Shown here in pieces: positions 1 to 6,586 of a stretch of 64,000 nucleotides of DNA; the stretch's first letter is position 1; each line of letters opens with the position of its first letter. The DNA is from Billgrantia pellis (GTDB lineage: Bacteria; Pseudomonadota; Gammaproteobacteria; Pseudomonadales; Halomonadaceae), in assembly GCF_008297955.1 (NCBI RefSeq), contig NZ_VTPY01000005.1:124001-188000 (forward strand), written 5' to 3'. Made by a program: the position numbers and the translations under genes. The notes under the pieces are model-generated. The model was not told the DNA's origin. It did not search any database and saw only the letters and a program-made list of their open reading frames with translations.

Positions 1-235
1 CGGCGATCAGGATCGCTGGGTTGGCCGGGTCGACGAAGAGCTGGTTGATGGCGGCGCGGTACACCTGGTTGACCAGCTTGGTCTGGCCTGGCTGCGGTAC
101 CGGATCTGTGCCGTTCGCGTCGCCCAGCAACATGTGGGTAAGCTTCCACGGAATTTGGAGAGCATTGGCGTTGGCTTGCTTGGCCTCGCCGACATCGGTG
201 AGAAAGCCGCCGAAGGTGGAGTTCTGGTCAATCAT
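1..235 (-). CDS. phage tail fibre protein, N-terminal part (P2 gpH-like), cut by window edge
   Basis: The frame reads from an ATG at 235 down to base 1 without a stop, giving 78 residues. It begins MIDQNSTFGGFLTDVGEAKQ and continues with a KLTHMLLGDANG stretch and an NQLFVDPANP motif. These are typical of the conserved baseplate-attachment domain of P2-like tail fibres and tail-collar proteins. The host-recognition part lies outside the window. The start overlaps the stop of the preceding gpI gene by eight bases (ATGATTGA), so translation is probably coupled. The fibre normally determines host range, and a chaperone gene would be expected next. Confidence 0.8.
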   Translation of the reverse strand, partial: MIDQNSTFGGFLTDVGEAKQANANALQIPWKLTHMLLGDANGTDPVPQPGQTKLVNQVYRAAINQLFVDPANPAILIA

Positions 236-854
236 GTAGGTGGATATCCATCGTGTCGTGGGAGGTAGTAGCCAGGGCCTGCCGCGTGCGGCATATCACG
301 TCGATGTCGGGCGATTCCCAGGGCAGCACGTCGAGTTCGTCACCGTCGTTGACGGCAACGCCGACGAAGGAAGTCAGGGAGGTGCTCAGGGTGATATCGA
401 GACCTGTGATATGGCGCGTGAGCGGTTTCGCCTCGGCGATGAGCCGCTCGAGCTCGAGGAACATTTCCTCGGTGATGCCCTGGTCGAGCACACCGATACT
501 CAAGGTGAAGGTGCCGCGCGGGCCGGGCGGCTGGGTTTGCCACCACTCCGTGACTTCCAGCAGGTAGCCGAGCGGCTCGACGACGCGGCGCAATGCCGAG
601 ATCGTCCCTTTCTTGCGGTGAACGTAGTAGGAGCTGCGGATCACCGAGCGCTTGGTGGCTTCCGACCAGGTGGGATCCCAACGATCGACCGAGAATGCCC
701 ATGCTAAGTAGGGCAAGAGGGCGGCCGGGCAACGGTCCGGGTCCCAGAGGTCGCGCAGCGGCACCGGAACGTGCTCGATCTTCGCCAGCGCCTGGGCGGC
801 AGATCGCTCCAGGAAGGTGGCGTTGGGTGGAAGTAACGACAGTGAATTAGCCAT
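228..854 (-). CDS. I: phage tail protein I (baseplate, P2 gpI-like)
   Basis: A 208-residue protein with the features of P2 gpI: an N-terminal NATFLERSAAQALAKI segment, then LRDLWDPDRCPAALLPYLAW and a VHRKKGTISALRRVVEPLGY stretch. In P2 this protein helps complete the baseplate and connect the tail fibres. It lies in the late order V-W-J-I-H, overlaps gpJ upstream by eight bases and overlaps the fibre gene downstream by eight bases. Length is close to the family norm and I see no damage. Confidence 0.9.
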   Translation of the reverse strand: MANSLSLLPPNATFLERSAAQALAKIEHVPVPLRDLWDPDRCPAALLPYLAWAFSVDRWDPTWSEATKRSVIRSSYYVHRKKGTISALRRVVEPLGYLLEVTEWWQTQPPGPRGTFTLSIGVLDQGITEEMFLELERLIAEAKPLTRHITGLDITLSTSLTSFVGVAVNDGDELDVLPWESPDIDVICRTRQALATTSHDTMDIHLHD

Positions 855-1764
855 TGGCGCCCCCCAGCGAGATGTCGATACCGGTGCAGTAGGCGGCTTG
901 GGTGAGGTTGCGCAGGATGTGGCCGGCTGGCGAGATCAGCTCGACGTGCTTCACGCCTTCGACGTGTAGTGATGCTTCGATGGCGTCGGTGTAGACGCTG
1001 AAGCCCAGCTTGCGCAGGGCGGCGGCATAATCGTTGGCTCGGCGTTGGGCCGCGGCCAGAATCAGTTCCTGCTCGGGGCCGTAGCCGGCGTGCAGGTGCA
1101 GTACCGCCTGGATGGCGAACTCGGTTATGTCGGCAGACTGAACCGTGACACGGTCGCACACCGGGCGCACGTCCTCCGGCGTGAGGGCGGCTTCGACGAT
1201 ATCGAGCAGGTCCTGCGGCGCCTCACCATTTCCCAGGCGGGAAAGCACGGTGACGAGGGCTTCGCAGGGAGCGGGGGAGATGGCTCTGGCATCGGCCACG
1301 CGGCCATCGGCGGATCTGGCGTAGAACTCATAGGCGCGGGTGGGGCCGGCGACGCTCAGCCCCTCGAAGGCCTCGGGGCCGCGTAGGCGCAGGTCCTCGT
1401 CCGGCTCCAGGGTGGGCGGTACCGGTGGCATGGCCGTCGGGTCACCGGGATCCACGGTCAGCCGTTTGACGTTGAAATTGGCGACCAGGTTGTCGAGGTC
1501 GCCGTTGCGGGCGTGAGCGATCATCACTGCCTTGGCGGCTTCATTGACCCGTTGCCGCCAGTGGAGCTCGCGATAAGCGTTCTCCTGGCAGAGCTTGGTC
1601 AATGGCTCGGATTCGAGCTCGAGCAGGGCGGCGATGCCCTGACGCTCCTCGCTGGGGTAGAGCGCGACCAGGGCGGCCTTGCGCTGGGCGAGGATCTCCT
1701 CAAAGTCGAGCGGCTCGACGACGTTCGGCGCCGGCAGGCGTGAGAGGTCGATGGGGCTGCTCAT
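847..1764 (-). CDS. J: baseplate assembly protein J (P2 gpJ-like)
   Basis: A 305-residue protein starting MSSPIDLSRLPAPNVVEPLD. It carries the family hallmarks FEEILAQRKAALVALYP and LCQENAYRELHWRQRVNEAA, then the NGDLDNLVANFNVKRL segment. Family knowledge: gpJ forms the wedge at the edge of the P2 baseplate and resembles T4 gp6. It overlaps gpW by four bases (ATGA type) and gpI by eight bases, so this is a tightly coupled late operon. Full length by comparison with P2 J, which is about 300 residues. Confidence 0.92.
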   Translation of the reverse strand: MSSPIDLSRLPAPNVVEPLDFEEILAQRKAALVALYPSEERQGIAALLELESEPLTKLCQENAYRELHWRQRVNEAAKAVMIAHARNGDLDNLVANFNVKRLTVDPGDPTAMPPVPPTLEPDEDLRLRGPEAFEGLSVAGPTRAYEFYARSADGRVADARAISPAPCEALVTVLSRLGNGEAPQDLLDIVEAALTPEDVRPVCDRVTVQSADITEFAIQAVLHLHAGYGPEQELILAAAQRRANDYAAALRKLGFSVYTDAIEASLHVEGVKHVELISPAGHILRNLTQAAYCTGIDISLGGANG

Positions 1765-2123
1765 GCGCTACCTCCCAGGCCTTGACGCAGGGGCACGCTG
1801 AGATCGATAGCTTCACCGGTGTCGGTGCGCTGGGCGGTCATGTCGAGAATGAGTGAGCCGGGCTGGTCGGCCGGAGCCAGCCGGGTGATCTGGCGCACGC
1901 GGATGCGCGGTTCCCACTTCATCAGAGCGACGACAGTCGCCGAGTAGGCACGCAGGGCGGTGGCGCCGTTGAGGGGTTGGTCGATGAGCTCGGGCAGCAG
2001 CGAGCCGTAATCGCGCCGCATCGCACGGCTGCCGATTGGCGTGGTGAGTATGTCACGCACGGACTGCTGGATGTGTTCGATGTCGTCCAGGCGCCGGCCG
2101 GTGGTTGCGCTCATGCCTGCCAT
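1761..2123 (-). CDS. W: baseplate assembly protein W (gp25-like)
   Basis: A 120-residue protein of the GPW/gp25 family. Visible signs are the DIEHIQQSVRDILTTPIGSR segment and the RDYGSLLPELIDQPLN motif, which are the conserved core of this family. The protein is a baseplate wedge component related to T4 gp25. It is encoded between a 65-codon orphan gene upstream and gpJ downstream, which it overlaps by four bases. Length is normal for the family. Confidence 0.9.
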   Translation of the reverse strand: MAGMSATTGRRLDDIEHIQQSVRDILTTPIGSRAMRRDYGSLLPELIDQPLNGATALRAYSATVVALMKWEPRIRVRQITRLAPADQPGSLILDMTAQRTDTGEAIDLSVPLRQGLGGSA

Positions 2124-2124
2124 G

Positions 2125-2322
2125 TCATTCCACCTTGTAGGTTCCCGACGAGCTGCCGCCAGTCACAGATACCTCGGCGTTGGCCTGGATTTCGTCGACC
2201 ACGCCGTTGGCAATGGCCTGGGCCAGCCGTTCGACCCAGCTGTGCTCGCCCTGGCGGGAGGCGCCGAGGGCGACGAGCTGGCCGGCGATGCGTTCCTTGA
2301 GACGGGACTTGTCGAGTGCCAT
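2125..2322 (-). CDS. hypothetical prophage protein between gpV and gpW
   Basis: A 65-residue frame starting MALDKSRLKERIAGQLVALG, sitting with 1 to 2 base gaps between gpV and gpW in the late operon. The first half is probably helical and charged. The second half ends in a Gly/Ser-rich segment (VTGGSSSGTYKVE). I do not recognise a family. Its position and tight spacing argue that it is a real, co-expressed late gene, perhaps a small baseplate or accessory component, but the sequence alone does not show a function. Confidence 0.6.
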   Translation of the reverse strand: MALDKSRLKERIAGQLVALGASRQGEHSWVERLAQAIANGVVDEIQANAEVSVTGGSSSGTYKVE

Positions 2323-2324
2323 GG

Positions 2325-2840
2325 CTATTTCCCCGCAGTGACCGTGGAGGAGCCGTCGCCGTGGGGCAGACCGGTGAGGTGGCAGATGTGGTCCTGGGTG
2401 ACGATGCCCTTGCCGCCGTTATGGTGGATCTTGGCGGCTTCGACGTTCACGGTGCCGCTGGCCTTCACCTGGACATCACCAACGCATTCGATAGTGAGCT
2501 TGTGGGCGGCGTGGTCGTACTTCAGGCGTGTGCCGTCGGGCAGCCAGCGACCAATCAAATTGCCGTCGTCGGTGGGGGTCGGGTTGTTATCGCTGTAGAT
2601 GCCGGTGAGCACCACGCCGGCGGCAGGATCGCCACCTGGCGAAAGCACCAGGACCTGCTCGCCGACCGTGGGCGGGCTCCAGTCGCGGGTGGTGCCGGCA
2701 CGGGGTGAGAGCCAGGGCAGCCAGTCGGTGACGAGCTCGCCGGAGGCGACGCGCACGCGGGCACGAGCGTGATCTACCCCGTGGACGGTGCCGAGGCGGA
2801 TCAGGTTGTGCAGCAGGCGCAGGAGTTCGATGGGATTCAT
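2325..2840 (-). CDS. V: baseplate assembly protein V (spike, P2 gpV-like)
   Basis: A 171-residue protein beginning MNPIELLRLLHNLIRLGTVH. It has the OB-fold region with TDWLPWLSPRAG and WSPPTVGEQVLVLSPGGDP, then VVLTGIYSDNNPTPT, all characteristic of gpV. The C-terminal part (about residues 115 to 160) has alternating short strands and an HNGGKG segment, as in a beta-helical spike tip. Family role: trimeric membrane-piercing spike of the contractile tail. It starts the V-W-J-I-H block. A GTGT-N14-ACAC element lies just upstream at 2886-2907, and the higBA cassette separates it from gpS. Confidence 0.9.
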   Translation of the reverse strand: MNPIELLRLLHNLIRLGTVHGVDHARARVRVASGELVTDWLPWLSPRAGTTRDWSPPTVGEQVLVLSPGGDPAAGVVLTGIYSDNNPTPTDDGNLIGRWLPDGTRLKYDHAAHKLTIECVGDVQVKASGTVNVEAAKIHHNGGKGIVTQDHICHLTGLPHGDGSSTVTAGK

Positions 2841-2885
2841 GCCGCTATCGTGCGGCGGTAAGCTGGGCGGGCGAAGCGGTGGGGG

Positions 2886-2907
2886 GTGTGGTAGGAGGTT
2901 TCGACAC
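2886..2907 (-). promoter_or_regulatory. candidate late-activator site upstream of gpV (GTGT-N14-ACAC)
   Basis: GTGT at 2886-2889 and ACAC at 2904-2907 flank 14 bases. The same layout, with extra matches (GTGTGG, AGG), occurs at 9222-9243 upstream of gpO. P2-type late promoters carry dyad sites for the zinc-finger activator Ogr/Delta, so this is a candidate equivalent. It ends 46 bases from the gpV start, which is close for a site expected near -55; the assignment is inference. Confidence 0.4.
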
Positions 2908-2926
2908 TCATGGCATCGCTTGCCTT

Positions 2927-2948
2927 AGTGTGAACTGTGGTTCACACT
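2927..2948 (+). promoter_or_regulatory. perfect inverted repeat, probable autoregulatory operator of higBA
   Basis: AGTGTGAAC at 2927-2935 and its exact complement GTTCACACT at 2940-2948 are separated by four bases. The repeat ends seven bases before the toxin start codon at 2956, so it overlaps the place where the promoter or ribosome site must lie. HigA-type antitoxins bind such palindromes to repress their own operon. The assignment rests on position and symmetry. Confidence 0.7.
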
Positions 2949-2955
2949 TGCGGTC

Positions 2956-3258
2956 ATGAAGAGTATCAGCCAAACGGAAACCTATGCTGCCTGGTTCGCC
3001 AAGCTGCGAGACCAGCGAGCGAAGGCCAAGATCCTGGCCAGGATACGCCGAGTCGAGCTCGGCAATTTCGGTGATTGCGAGCCGGTGGGCGAGGGGGTGT
3101 CGGAGCTGCGCATTCACTACGGCCCCGGTTACCGGGTGTATTTCGTGCAGCGAGGATTCGAGCTGGTGATTCTCCTGGCCGGCGGCGACAAGGGCAGCCA
3201 GGCCAAGGATATCGAGATCGCGAAGCAGCTTGCACGCGAGATGAAGGAGGTTCCATGA
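2956..3258 (+). CDS. higB: HigB/RelE-family toxin (phage Gp49-like)
   Basis: A 100-residue basic protein. Residues 3-40 contain ISQTETYAAWFAKLRDQRAK, and the core has GNFGDCEPVGEGVSELRIHY, YGPGYRVYFVQ and VILLAGGDKGSQAKDI. This is the signature of the RelE/ParE superfamily subgroup of Gp49/HigB-like killers, which cleave mRNA at the ribosome. The gene is on the opposite strand from the surrounding late tail genes, has its own palindromic operator and terminator, and overlaps the antitoxin start by four bases. This is a moron-type cassette inserted in the prophage between gpS and gpV. The toxin-first order is as in higBA systems. Confidence 0.88.
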   Translation: MKSISQTETYAAWFAKLRDQRAKAKILARIRRVELGNFGDCEPVGEGVSELRIHYGPGYRVYFVQRGFELVILLAGGDKGSQAKDIEIAKQLAREMKEVP

Positions 3259-3536
3259 GCACACTACAGAAATGGGATGTCGTCGACCATCTGGGGTCCG
3301 AGGAGGAAATGGCCCTGTACCTGGAGGCCTGCCTCGAGGAGAACGATCCTGCGTTGGTGGCCGCCGCCCTAGGCGACATTGCCCGGGCGCGCGGCATGGC
3401 TCAGCTGGCTCGTGACACAGGGCTGACCCGCGAGGGCCTGTATAAGGCGCTCTCCGCCGATGGCAACCCCAGCTTTGCCACGATCATGAAGGTCATGAAC
3501 GCACTCGGGTTCAAGCTCCACGCCGAGGCGTCCTGA
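3255..3536 (+). CDS. higA: HigA-type antitoxin, HTH DNA-binding
   Basis: A 93-residue protein starting MSTLQKWDVVDHLGSEEEMA at an ATG that overlaps the toxin stop. Residues 50-90 contain ARGMAQLARDTGLTREGLYK followed by SFATIMKVMNALGFKL, the helix-turn-helix and dimerisation pattern of HigA-like antitoxins partnered with Gp49-like toxins. It should neutralise the adjacent toxin and repress the operon through the perfect inverted repeat at 2927-2948. Longer forms of the frame starting upstream would overlap the toxin gene and lack support. A strong terminator follows 24 bases after the stop. Confidence 0.88.
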   Translation: MSTLQKWDVVDHLGSEEEMALYLEACLEENDPALVAAALGDIARARGMAQLARDTGLTREGLYKALSADGNPSFATIMKVMNALGFKLHAEAS

Positions 3537-3560
3537 GCAAAGGATCCCATCACGGTTCAA

Positions 3561-3590
3561 CGCCCTGGCACACTGCGCCAGGGCGTTTTT
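3561..3590 (+). terminator. rho-independent terminator of higBA
   Basis: A nine-base perfect stem, CGCCCTGGC at 3561-3569 and its complement at 3577-3585, has a seven-base loop and is followed by five T residues at 3586-3590. It ends just before the gpS stop on the other strand and isolates the cassette transcript from the late operon. Confidence 0.85.
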
Positions 3591-3592
3591 CA

Positions 3593-4063
3593 TTACACTC
3601 GCTGGCCAGGACGGATCAGGTGATCGATCAATAGGTCATGGATGCGCGTGCGATCTTGCGCGGTGAAGCCCAACAGCTCGCGCTGTGGGTACTCGACGGT
3701 GGGGCCGTTACGGCTAACGCGGTCGCGCAGGCCGAGCTGGTGGGTGCGGGCGATGCGCGCAACGCTGCCGAAGAAGCCGAGTACGGCGGTGTCGCCCTGG
3801 ACGGTGGCCTTGAGCCACTTGGCGGTGGAGAGCTTGGCGAACATGGCGCGTCGGCGAATGGCGCCTTGCCGGCCGCGCAGCCGCTGCGGCTGGCGGGGCG
3901 CGTAGGGCGTACCGTCGGGGTTGCGCTGGGCACGGATGCGGGCGCGCTGGTTGCGGCGCAGGTCCTGGGCGATGGTACGTGCCAGGGCGCGACGCTCCCT
4001 TGCTTCTAGCTTGGCCAGCAGGGGGGCGGCCCAGTCGGCAAGCTGCTGCAGGTCGTCAGCCAT
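3593..4063 (-). CDS. S: phage virion morphogenesis / tail completion protein S (gpS-like)
   Basis: A 156-residue protein from the ATG at 4063, beginning MADDLQQLADWAAPLLAKLE. A longer frame exists, but this start overlaps the gpR stop by eight bases and gives the usual length. Features are a long basic helix (ARERRALARTIAQDLRRNQR), then RAMFAKLSTAKWLKA and a C-terminal EYPQRELLGFTAQDRTRIHD motif that is strongly conserved in this family. In P2, R and S complete the tail so that it can join the head. Confidence 0.88.
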   Translation of the reverse strand: MADDLQQLADWAAPLLAKLEARERRALARTIAQDLRRNQRARIRAQRNPDGTPYAPRQPQRLRGRQGAIRRRAMFAKLSTAKWLKATVQGDTAVLGFFGSVARIARTHQLGLRDRVSRNGPTVEYPQRELLGFTAQDRTRIHDLLIDHLIRPGQRV

Positions 4064-4544
4064 GGGGTGCGTCCCATTCGGCCGCCACGCTCCACTCCTG
4101 GTCGGTGTTTTCGCGGGTAGCCAGCTGCCAGTGCGTTGCCATGCAGGCGTGGCTGGGAAAGTGGGGTAGGGAGTGTTCGGCCTGGATCGTTCCGCTGTCG
4201 CAGTCGACGCGGGCGATGACGCGCTCCGTGAGAGGAACGCGCATGGCAAGATCCACGGCGCGGTTGGCCAGGATCTCGGCTTCGAAGGTGAGGGCCTCGC
4301 TGGGGTCGAGATCCGGCTGGTACTCAGCAAGCCACTGCAGCAGCGGCAGCATGACGATATCGAGATCGCCGGTGAAGTCGGTCAGCACCAGTTGAGCGAC
4401 GAAGCGGTATTCGTGGGTGAGGTCGCGGCCGCGGCGAAACTCGATGCTGCCTTCTTCAACGAAGGTGAGCAGGCGATCGGGATCCCGGTCTAGGGTCGGC
4501 ACCGCATTAATCAAATGCGCGCGCAGCAGGTGCAGCTTTTTCAT
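4056..4544 (-). CDS. R: tail completion protein R (gpR-like)
   Basis: A 162-residue protein starting MKKLHLLRAHLINAVPTLDR, a form shared by P2 gpR homologues (lysine-leucine start, then LRxHL). The LTDFTGDLDIVMLPLLQWLA segment is also typical. It acts with gpS in tail completion. The gene lies in the usual place after the spanin genes: its first 38 bases overlap the end of the outer-spanin gene, and its stop overlaps the gpS start. Confidence 0.88.
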   Translation of the reverse strand: MKKLHLLRAHLINAVPTLDRDPDRLLTFVEEGSIEFRRGRDLTHEYRFVAQLVLTDFTGDLDIVMLPLLQWLAEYQPDLDPSEALTFEAEILANRAVDLAMRVPLTERVIARVDCDSGTIQAEHSLPHFPSHACMATHWQLATRENTDQEWSVAAEWDAPHG

Positions 4545-4797
4545 GGCTCGTCTCGTGACAGAGGATGATGGCGTCGACTTCGGCGGCGCATTGCGCCCAG
4601 GCGGCCTCGGTGCGCTCGAGCTGGAGGTTTAGCTCTCCGTTAGTGGTCGGCGAACTCGCCGGCAGCGTGCAGGGCGTCGGTGTCGCGCAGCGATTGACGA
4701 TAAGCGTCGGCGCCGGTGACGGCGGGGCGCTTGCGCAGCCGGACAACAGCATCAGGCAGGCGAGCATCAGCCCACTCGCGCAGTTGGGTGTTTTCAT
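4507..4797 (-). CDS. lysC: outer-membrane spanin lipoprotein (Rz1/LysC-like), nested in the Rz-like gene
   Basis: A 96-residue lipoprotein beginning MKTPNCASGLMLACLMLLSG, with lipobox LLSGC at about residues 17-21 followed by a proline-rich stretch (SAPPSPAPT). It starts at 4797, inside and out of frame with the 4640-5074 gene, and runs past its end. This nested or overlapping arrangement is diagnostic of Rz/Rz1 spanin pairs, which fuse inner and outer membranes in the last step of lysis. Two cysteines after the proline-rich part could form disulfides. The longer open frame upstream of MKTP lacks a signal sequence and is not used. Confidence 0.82.
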   Translation of the reverse strand: MKTPNCASGLMLACLMLLSGCASAPPSPAPTLIVNRCATPTPCTLPASSPTTNGELNLQLERTEAAWAQCAAEVDAIILCHETSHEKAAPAARAFD

Positions 4798-5074
4798 GTT
4801 GGAGTTCCTGGAGTCTGGCAAGGCGTGTTGATGCAGTGCGTTCGAGCTCGGCTTTCTGCTCAGCGGTGGCACGTCGCTGGGCGTCGAGGCGGGCGGCATT
4901 GTTCCAGAGCGCGTCGATAACCAGTTGGCTTTCGTGGACTCGCTGCAGCGCTTCGGCGAGCTGCTGCTCGGCAAGCTCGGCGCGCGCCTCGGCAGCTTCA
5001 CTGCGCTGCCACAGCGCCCAAGTGACGAGCACGACTAAGACGAAAACCAACAGCGCGGCGTACAGGCGCGTCAT
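4640..5074 (-). CDS. lysB: inner-membrane spanin (LysB/Rz-like)
   Basis: A 144-residue protein with one N-terminal membrane helix (YAALLVFVLVVLVTWALW) followed by a long Ala/Glu/Gln-rich coiled coil, roughly residues 25-100, and a C-terminal LRKRPAVTGADAYR segment. This matches the P2 LysB / lambda Rz type: an inner-membrane anchor with a periplasmic coil that pairs with the lipoprotein encoded in its own 3' half. It overlaps the endolysin gene upstream by four bases. P2 LysA is not seen between them. Confidence 0.82.
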   Translation of the reverse strand: MTRLYAALLVFVLVVLVTWALWQRSEAAEARAELAEQQLAEALQRVHESQLVIDALWNNAARLDAQRRATAEQKAELERTASTRLARLQELQHENTQLREWADARLPDAVVRLRKRPAVTGADAYRQSLRDTDALHAAGEFADH

Positions 5075-5574
5075 GGCTGGCCCCTTTGCGCCACGGTAGC
5101 AGGCTCGTCTAGACCGGCCAGGCAGAGCTCAAGCTCAGTGGCTCGGCGCCGAACCAGGCCGGTGAGTTTCCGGCCGCCGGCGTAAACCCAACGCGACAGC
5201 TCATGGCAGGCGCCGCGCACGTCGCCAGCATTCAGCTTTCGCAGCAAAGTCGAGCTGGCGAATTGGGTTTCGCCGACGTTGTAGACGAATGACGCCAGGG
5301 CGGCGCGGGTCTGCGGGGCGAGTTCAAGCGTGGCACGCCTGTCGAGGGCCTTGAAGGCGTCGCCTAGATCATTGGCGAGCAAGGAATCACATTCCTCGCG
5401 TGTCAGTGTCTGCCCTAGGGTGGCCGTAGCCGTGTGACCGTAGCAGATCGTGGGGATGCCGACCGGGTCTAGATAGGCGCTGGGGCGGTATCCCTCGTAG
5501 TACGAGACGACCGCTGTGGCGATGCCTAGTGCGCCGGCGGCAGAGCCAATGATGAAGCGTTGCTTAAGACTCAT
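5071..5574 (-). CDS. SAR endolysin, GH24 lysozyme (P2 gpK position)
   Basis: From the ATG at 5574 the protein has 167 residues. The N-terminus MSLKQRFIIGSAAGALGIAT is a weak, Ala/Gly-rich membrane segment of the signal-anchor-release type. It is followed at once by the catalytic pattern E-x8-D-x5-T in YYEGYRPSAYLDPVGIPT, then CYGHTATATLGQTLTREEC and the ASFVYNVGETQFASSTLLRK core of phage muraminidases. The enzyme cleaves peptidoglycan after release from the membrane. The start used here overlaps the holin stop by 11 bases; a start 36 bases upstream would add a non-hydrophobic leader. Confidence 0.9.
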   Translation of the reverse strand: MSLKQRFIIGSAAGALGIATAVVSYYEGYRPSAYLDPVGIPTICYGHTATATLGQTLTREECDSLLANDLGDAFKALDRRATLELAPQTRAALASFVYNVGETQFASSTLLRKLNAGDVRGACHELSRWVYAGGRKLTGLVRRRATELELCLAGLDEPATVAQRGQP

Positions 5575-5770
5575 CGCGGCGTCCCTCCCAGTAACGGCGG
5601 AAACGGTCAATGTAGCGGGGCACGAGCAGACCGATCTGCAGAACCAGATAGAGCAGCGTCAGGATCGTGACCCAGTCGGCGGGCGTCATACCGCCGACGT
5701 GCATCAGCGAGACGATGGCGGGTGGTGCGGCTTTGGCACTCTCGGTGGTGATTTCGAAGGACTGGCTCAT
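5564..5770 (-). CDS. small phage holin
   Basis: A 68-residue protein from the ATG at 5770. A polar N-terminal half is followed by one clear membrane helix (WVTILTLLYLVLQIGLLV, about residues 33-50) and a very basic tail (RYIDRFRRYWEGRRDES). Its place between gpX and the SAR endolysin corresponds to P2 gene Y. Holins of SAR-endolysin phages are often pinholins that depolarise the membrane. Only one helix is obvious here, so the mechanistic class is uncertain. A longer open frame exists upstream but covers gpX coding sequence in another frame. Confidence 0.78.
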   Translation of the reverse strand: MSQSFEITTESAKAAPPAIVSLMHVGGMTPADWVTILTLLYLVLQIGLLVPRYIDRFRRYWEGRRDES

Positions 5771-5807
5771 GGGGCCTCTGCGTATTGGCGCGGCTCGGGC
5801 GCTGTCA

Positions 5808-6020
5808 TCAATCCCACAACTGCACGGCAGGCGGGCGCTGGGGAGTCGGTGTGAGGTCGGGGAGGCGCACCGCGGTGCCCTGGGGTAGCACGGGGCCGAG
5901 CGTGGCCAGGCCGGGGTTGAGCTCGAGCACACGCTCGGTGATGCCTTGGGTACGGCCGAAGTGGCGGTAGCAGAGGGCGTCGACCGTGTCGTTCTGGTGG
6001 GCGTGGACGGTACGCGGCAT
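5808..6020 (-). CDS. X: tail protein X (gpX-like, LysM-type fold)
   Basis: A 70-residue protein beginning MPRTVHAHQNDTVDALCYRH, with GITERVLELNPGLATLGPVL and AVRLPDL. This is the compact LysM-like pattern of P2 gpX, in which a dipeptide-rich start is followed by an NPG-L motif and a terminal VxLPD. The ATG at 6020 overlaps the gpL stop by one base. gpX is a tail protein of the long contractile tail. Confidence 0.88.
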   Translation of the reverse strand: MPRTVHAHQNDTVDALCYRHFGRTQGITERVLELNPGLATLGPVLPQGTAVRLPDLTPTPQRPPAVQLWD

Positions 6021-6490
6021 CAGATCAACTCGACGGTGCTGTGCGGCCGGCCTTCGATCTCGGCAATGGCCCAGACGGCGTCGCGGCGATAGCTCTCGGC
6101 AGGGTCCACCAGGCGCTCGGCGCGATCCCGGCCGCTGTTGGTGGCATCGAAGTCGGCGTAGCGCTCGATCAGGCTGGCGTGGGCCATGGAGTAGACAGCG
6201 CGCTGGTAGAGGCCGAGGTAGACGCCGGGTGCCTGCCAGATCGGCACCGGTACCTCGGCTACCGTGGCGTGGCCGGCCGCGACCTGGCGGGCCTGCCAGT
6301 CGCGCAGGTTGCGGTTGACCGTGGCGACGGCGGCGAGCAGGGCGCCTTCGAGCCGATCGGCGGTGACGGTGCCGTCCAGGCGGTGCCGGGAGCGAAAGTC
6401 GGCCGGCACGATATCGGGCCAGAAGCCGTTGTTGGCGATGGCATCGGGATCCTGACTGCTGGCGGTACCGGTGGAAACGAAGCTGTTCAT
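6020..6490 (-). CDS. L: head completion protein L (gpL-like)
   Basis: A 156-residue protein with WPDIVPADFRSRHRLDGTVT near residue 24 and RLEGALLAAVATVNRNLRDW at about 46-65, then SYRRDAVWAIAEIEGRPHST at the end. These are the standard landmarks of the P2 gpL head-completion family, which caps the filled head. It follows gpM after a 96-base gap and shares one base with gpX. Length matches the family. Confidence 0.9.
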   Translation of the reverse strand: MNSFVSTGTASSQDPDAIANNGFWPDIVPADFRSRHRLDGTVTADRLEGALLAAVATVNRNLRDWQARQVAAGHATVAEVPVPIWQAPGVYLGLYQRAVYSMAHASLIERYADFDATNSGRDRAERLVDPAESYRRDAVWAIAEIEGRPHSTVELI

Positions 6491-6586
6491 CGGCTCTCCT
6501 GGTTAGGAAGGGGGTGGGCGGCTTGCACCTCAAGTAGGAAGCCTTCGGTGCCGGCCGCGCCCCCTTGGCGTCGGCGGTCGACTCGG

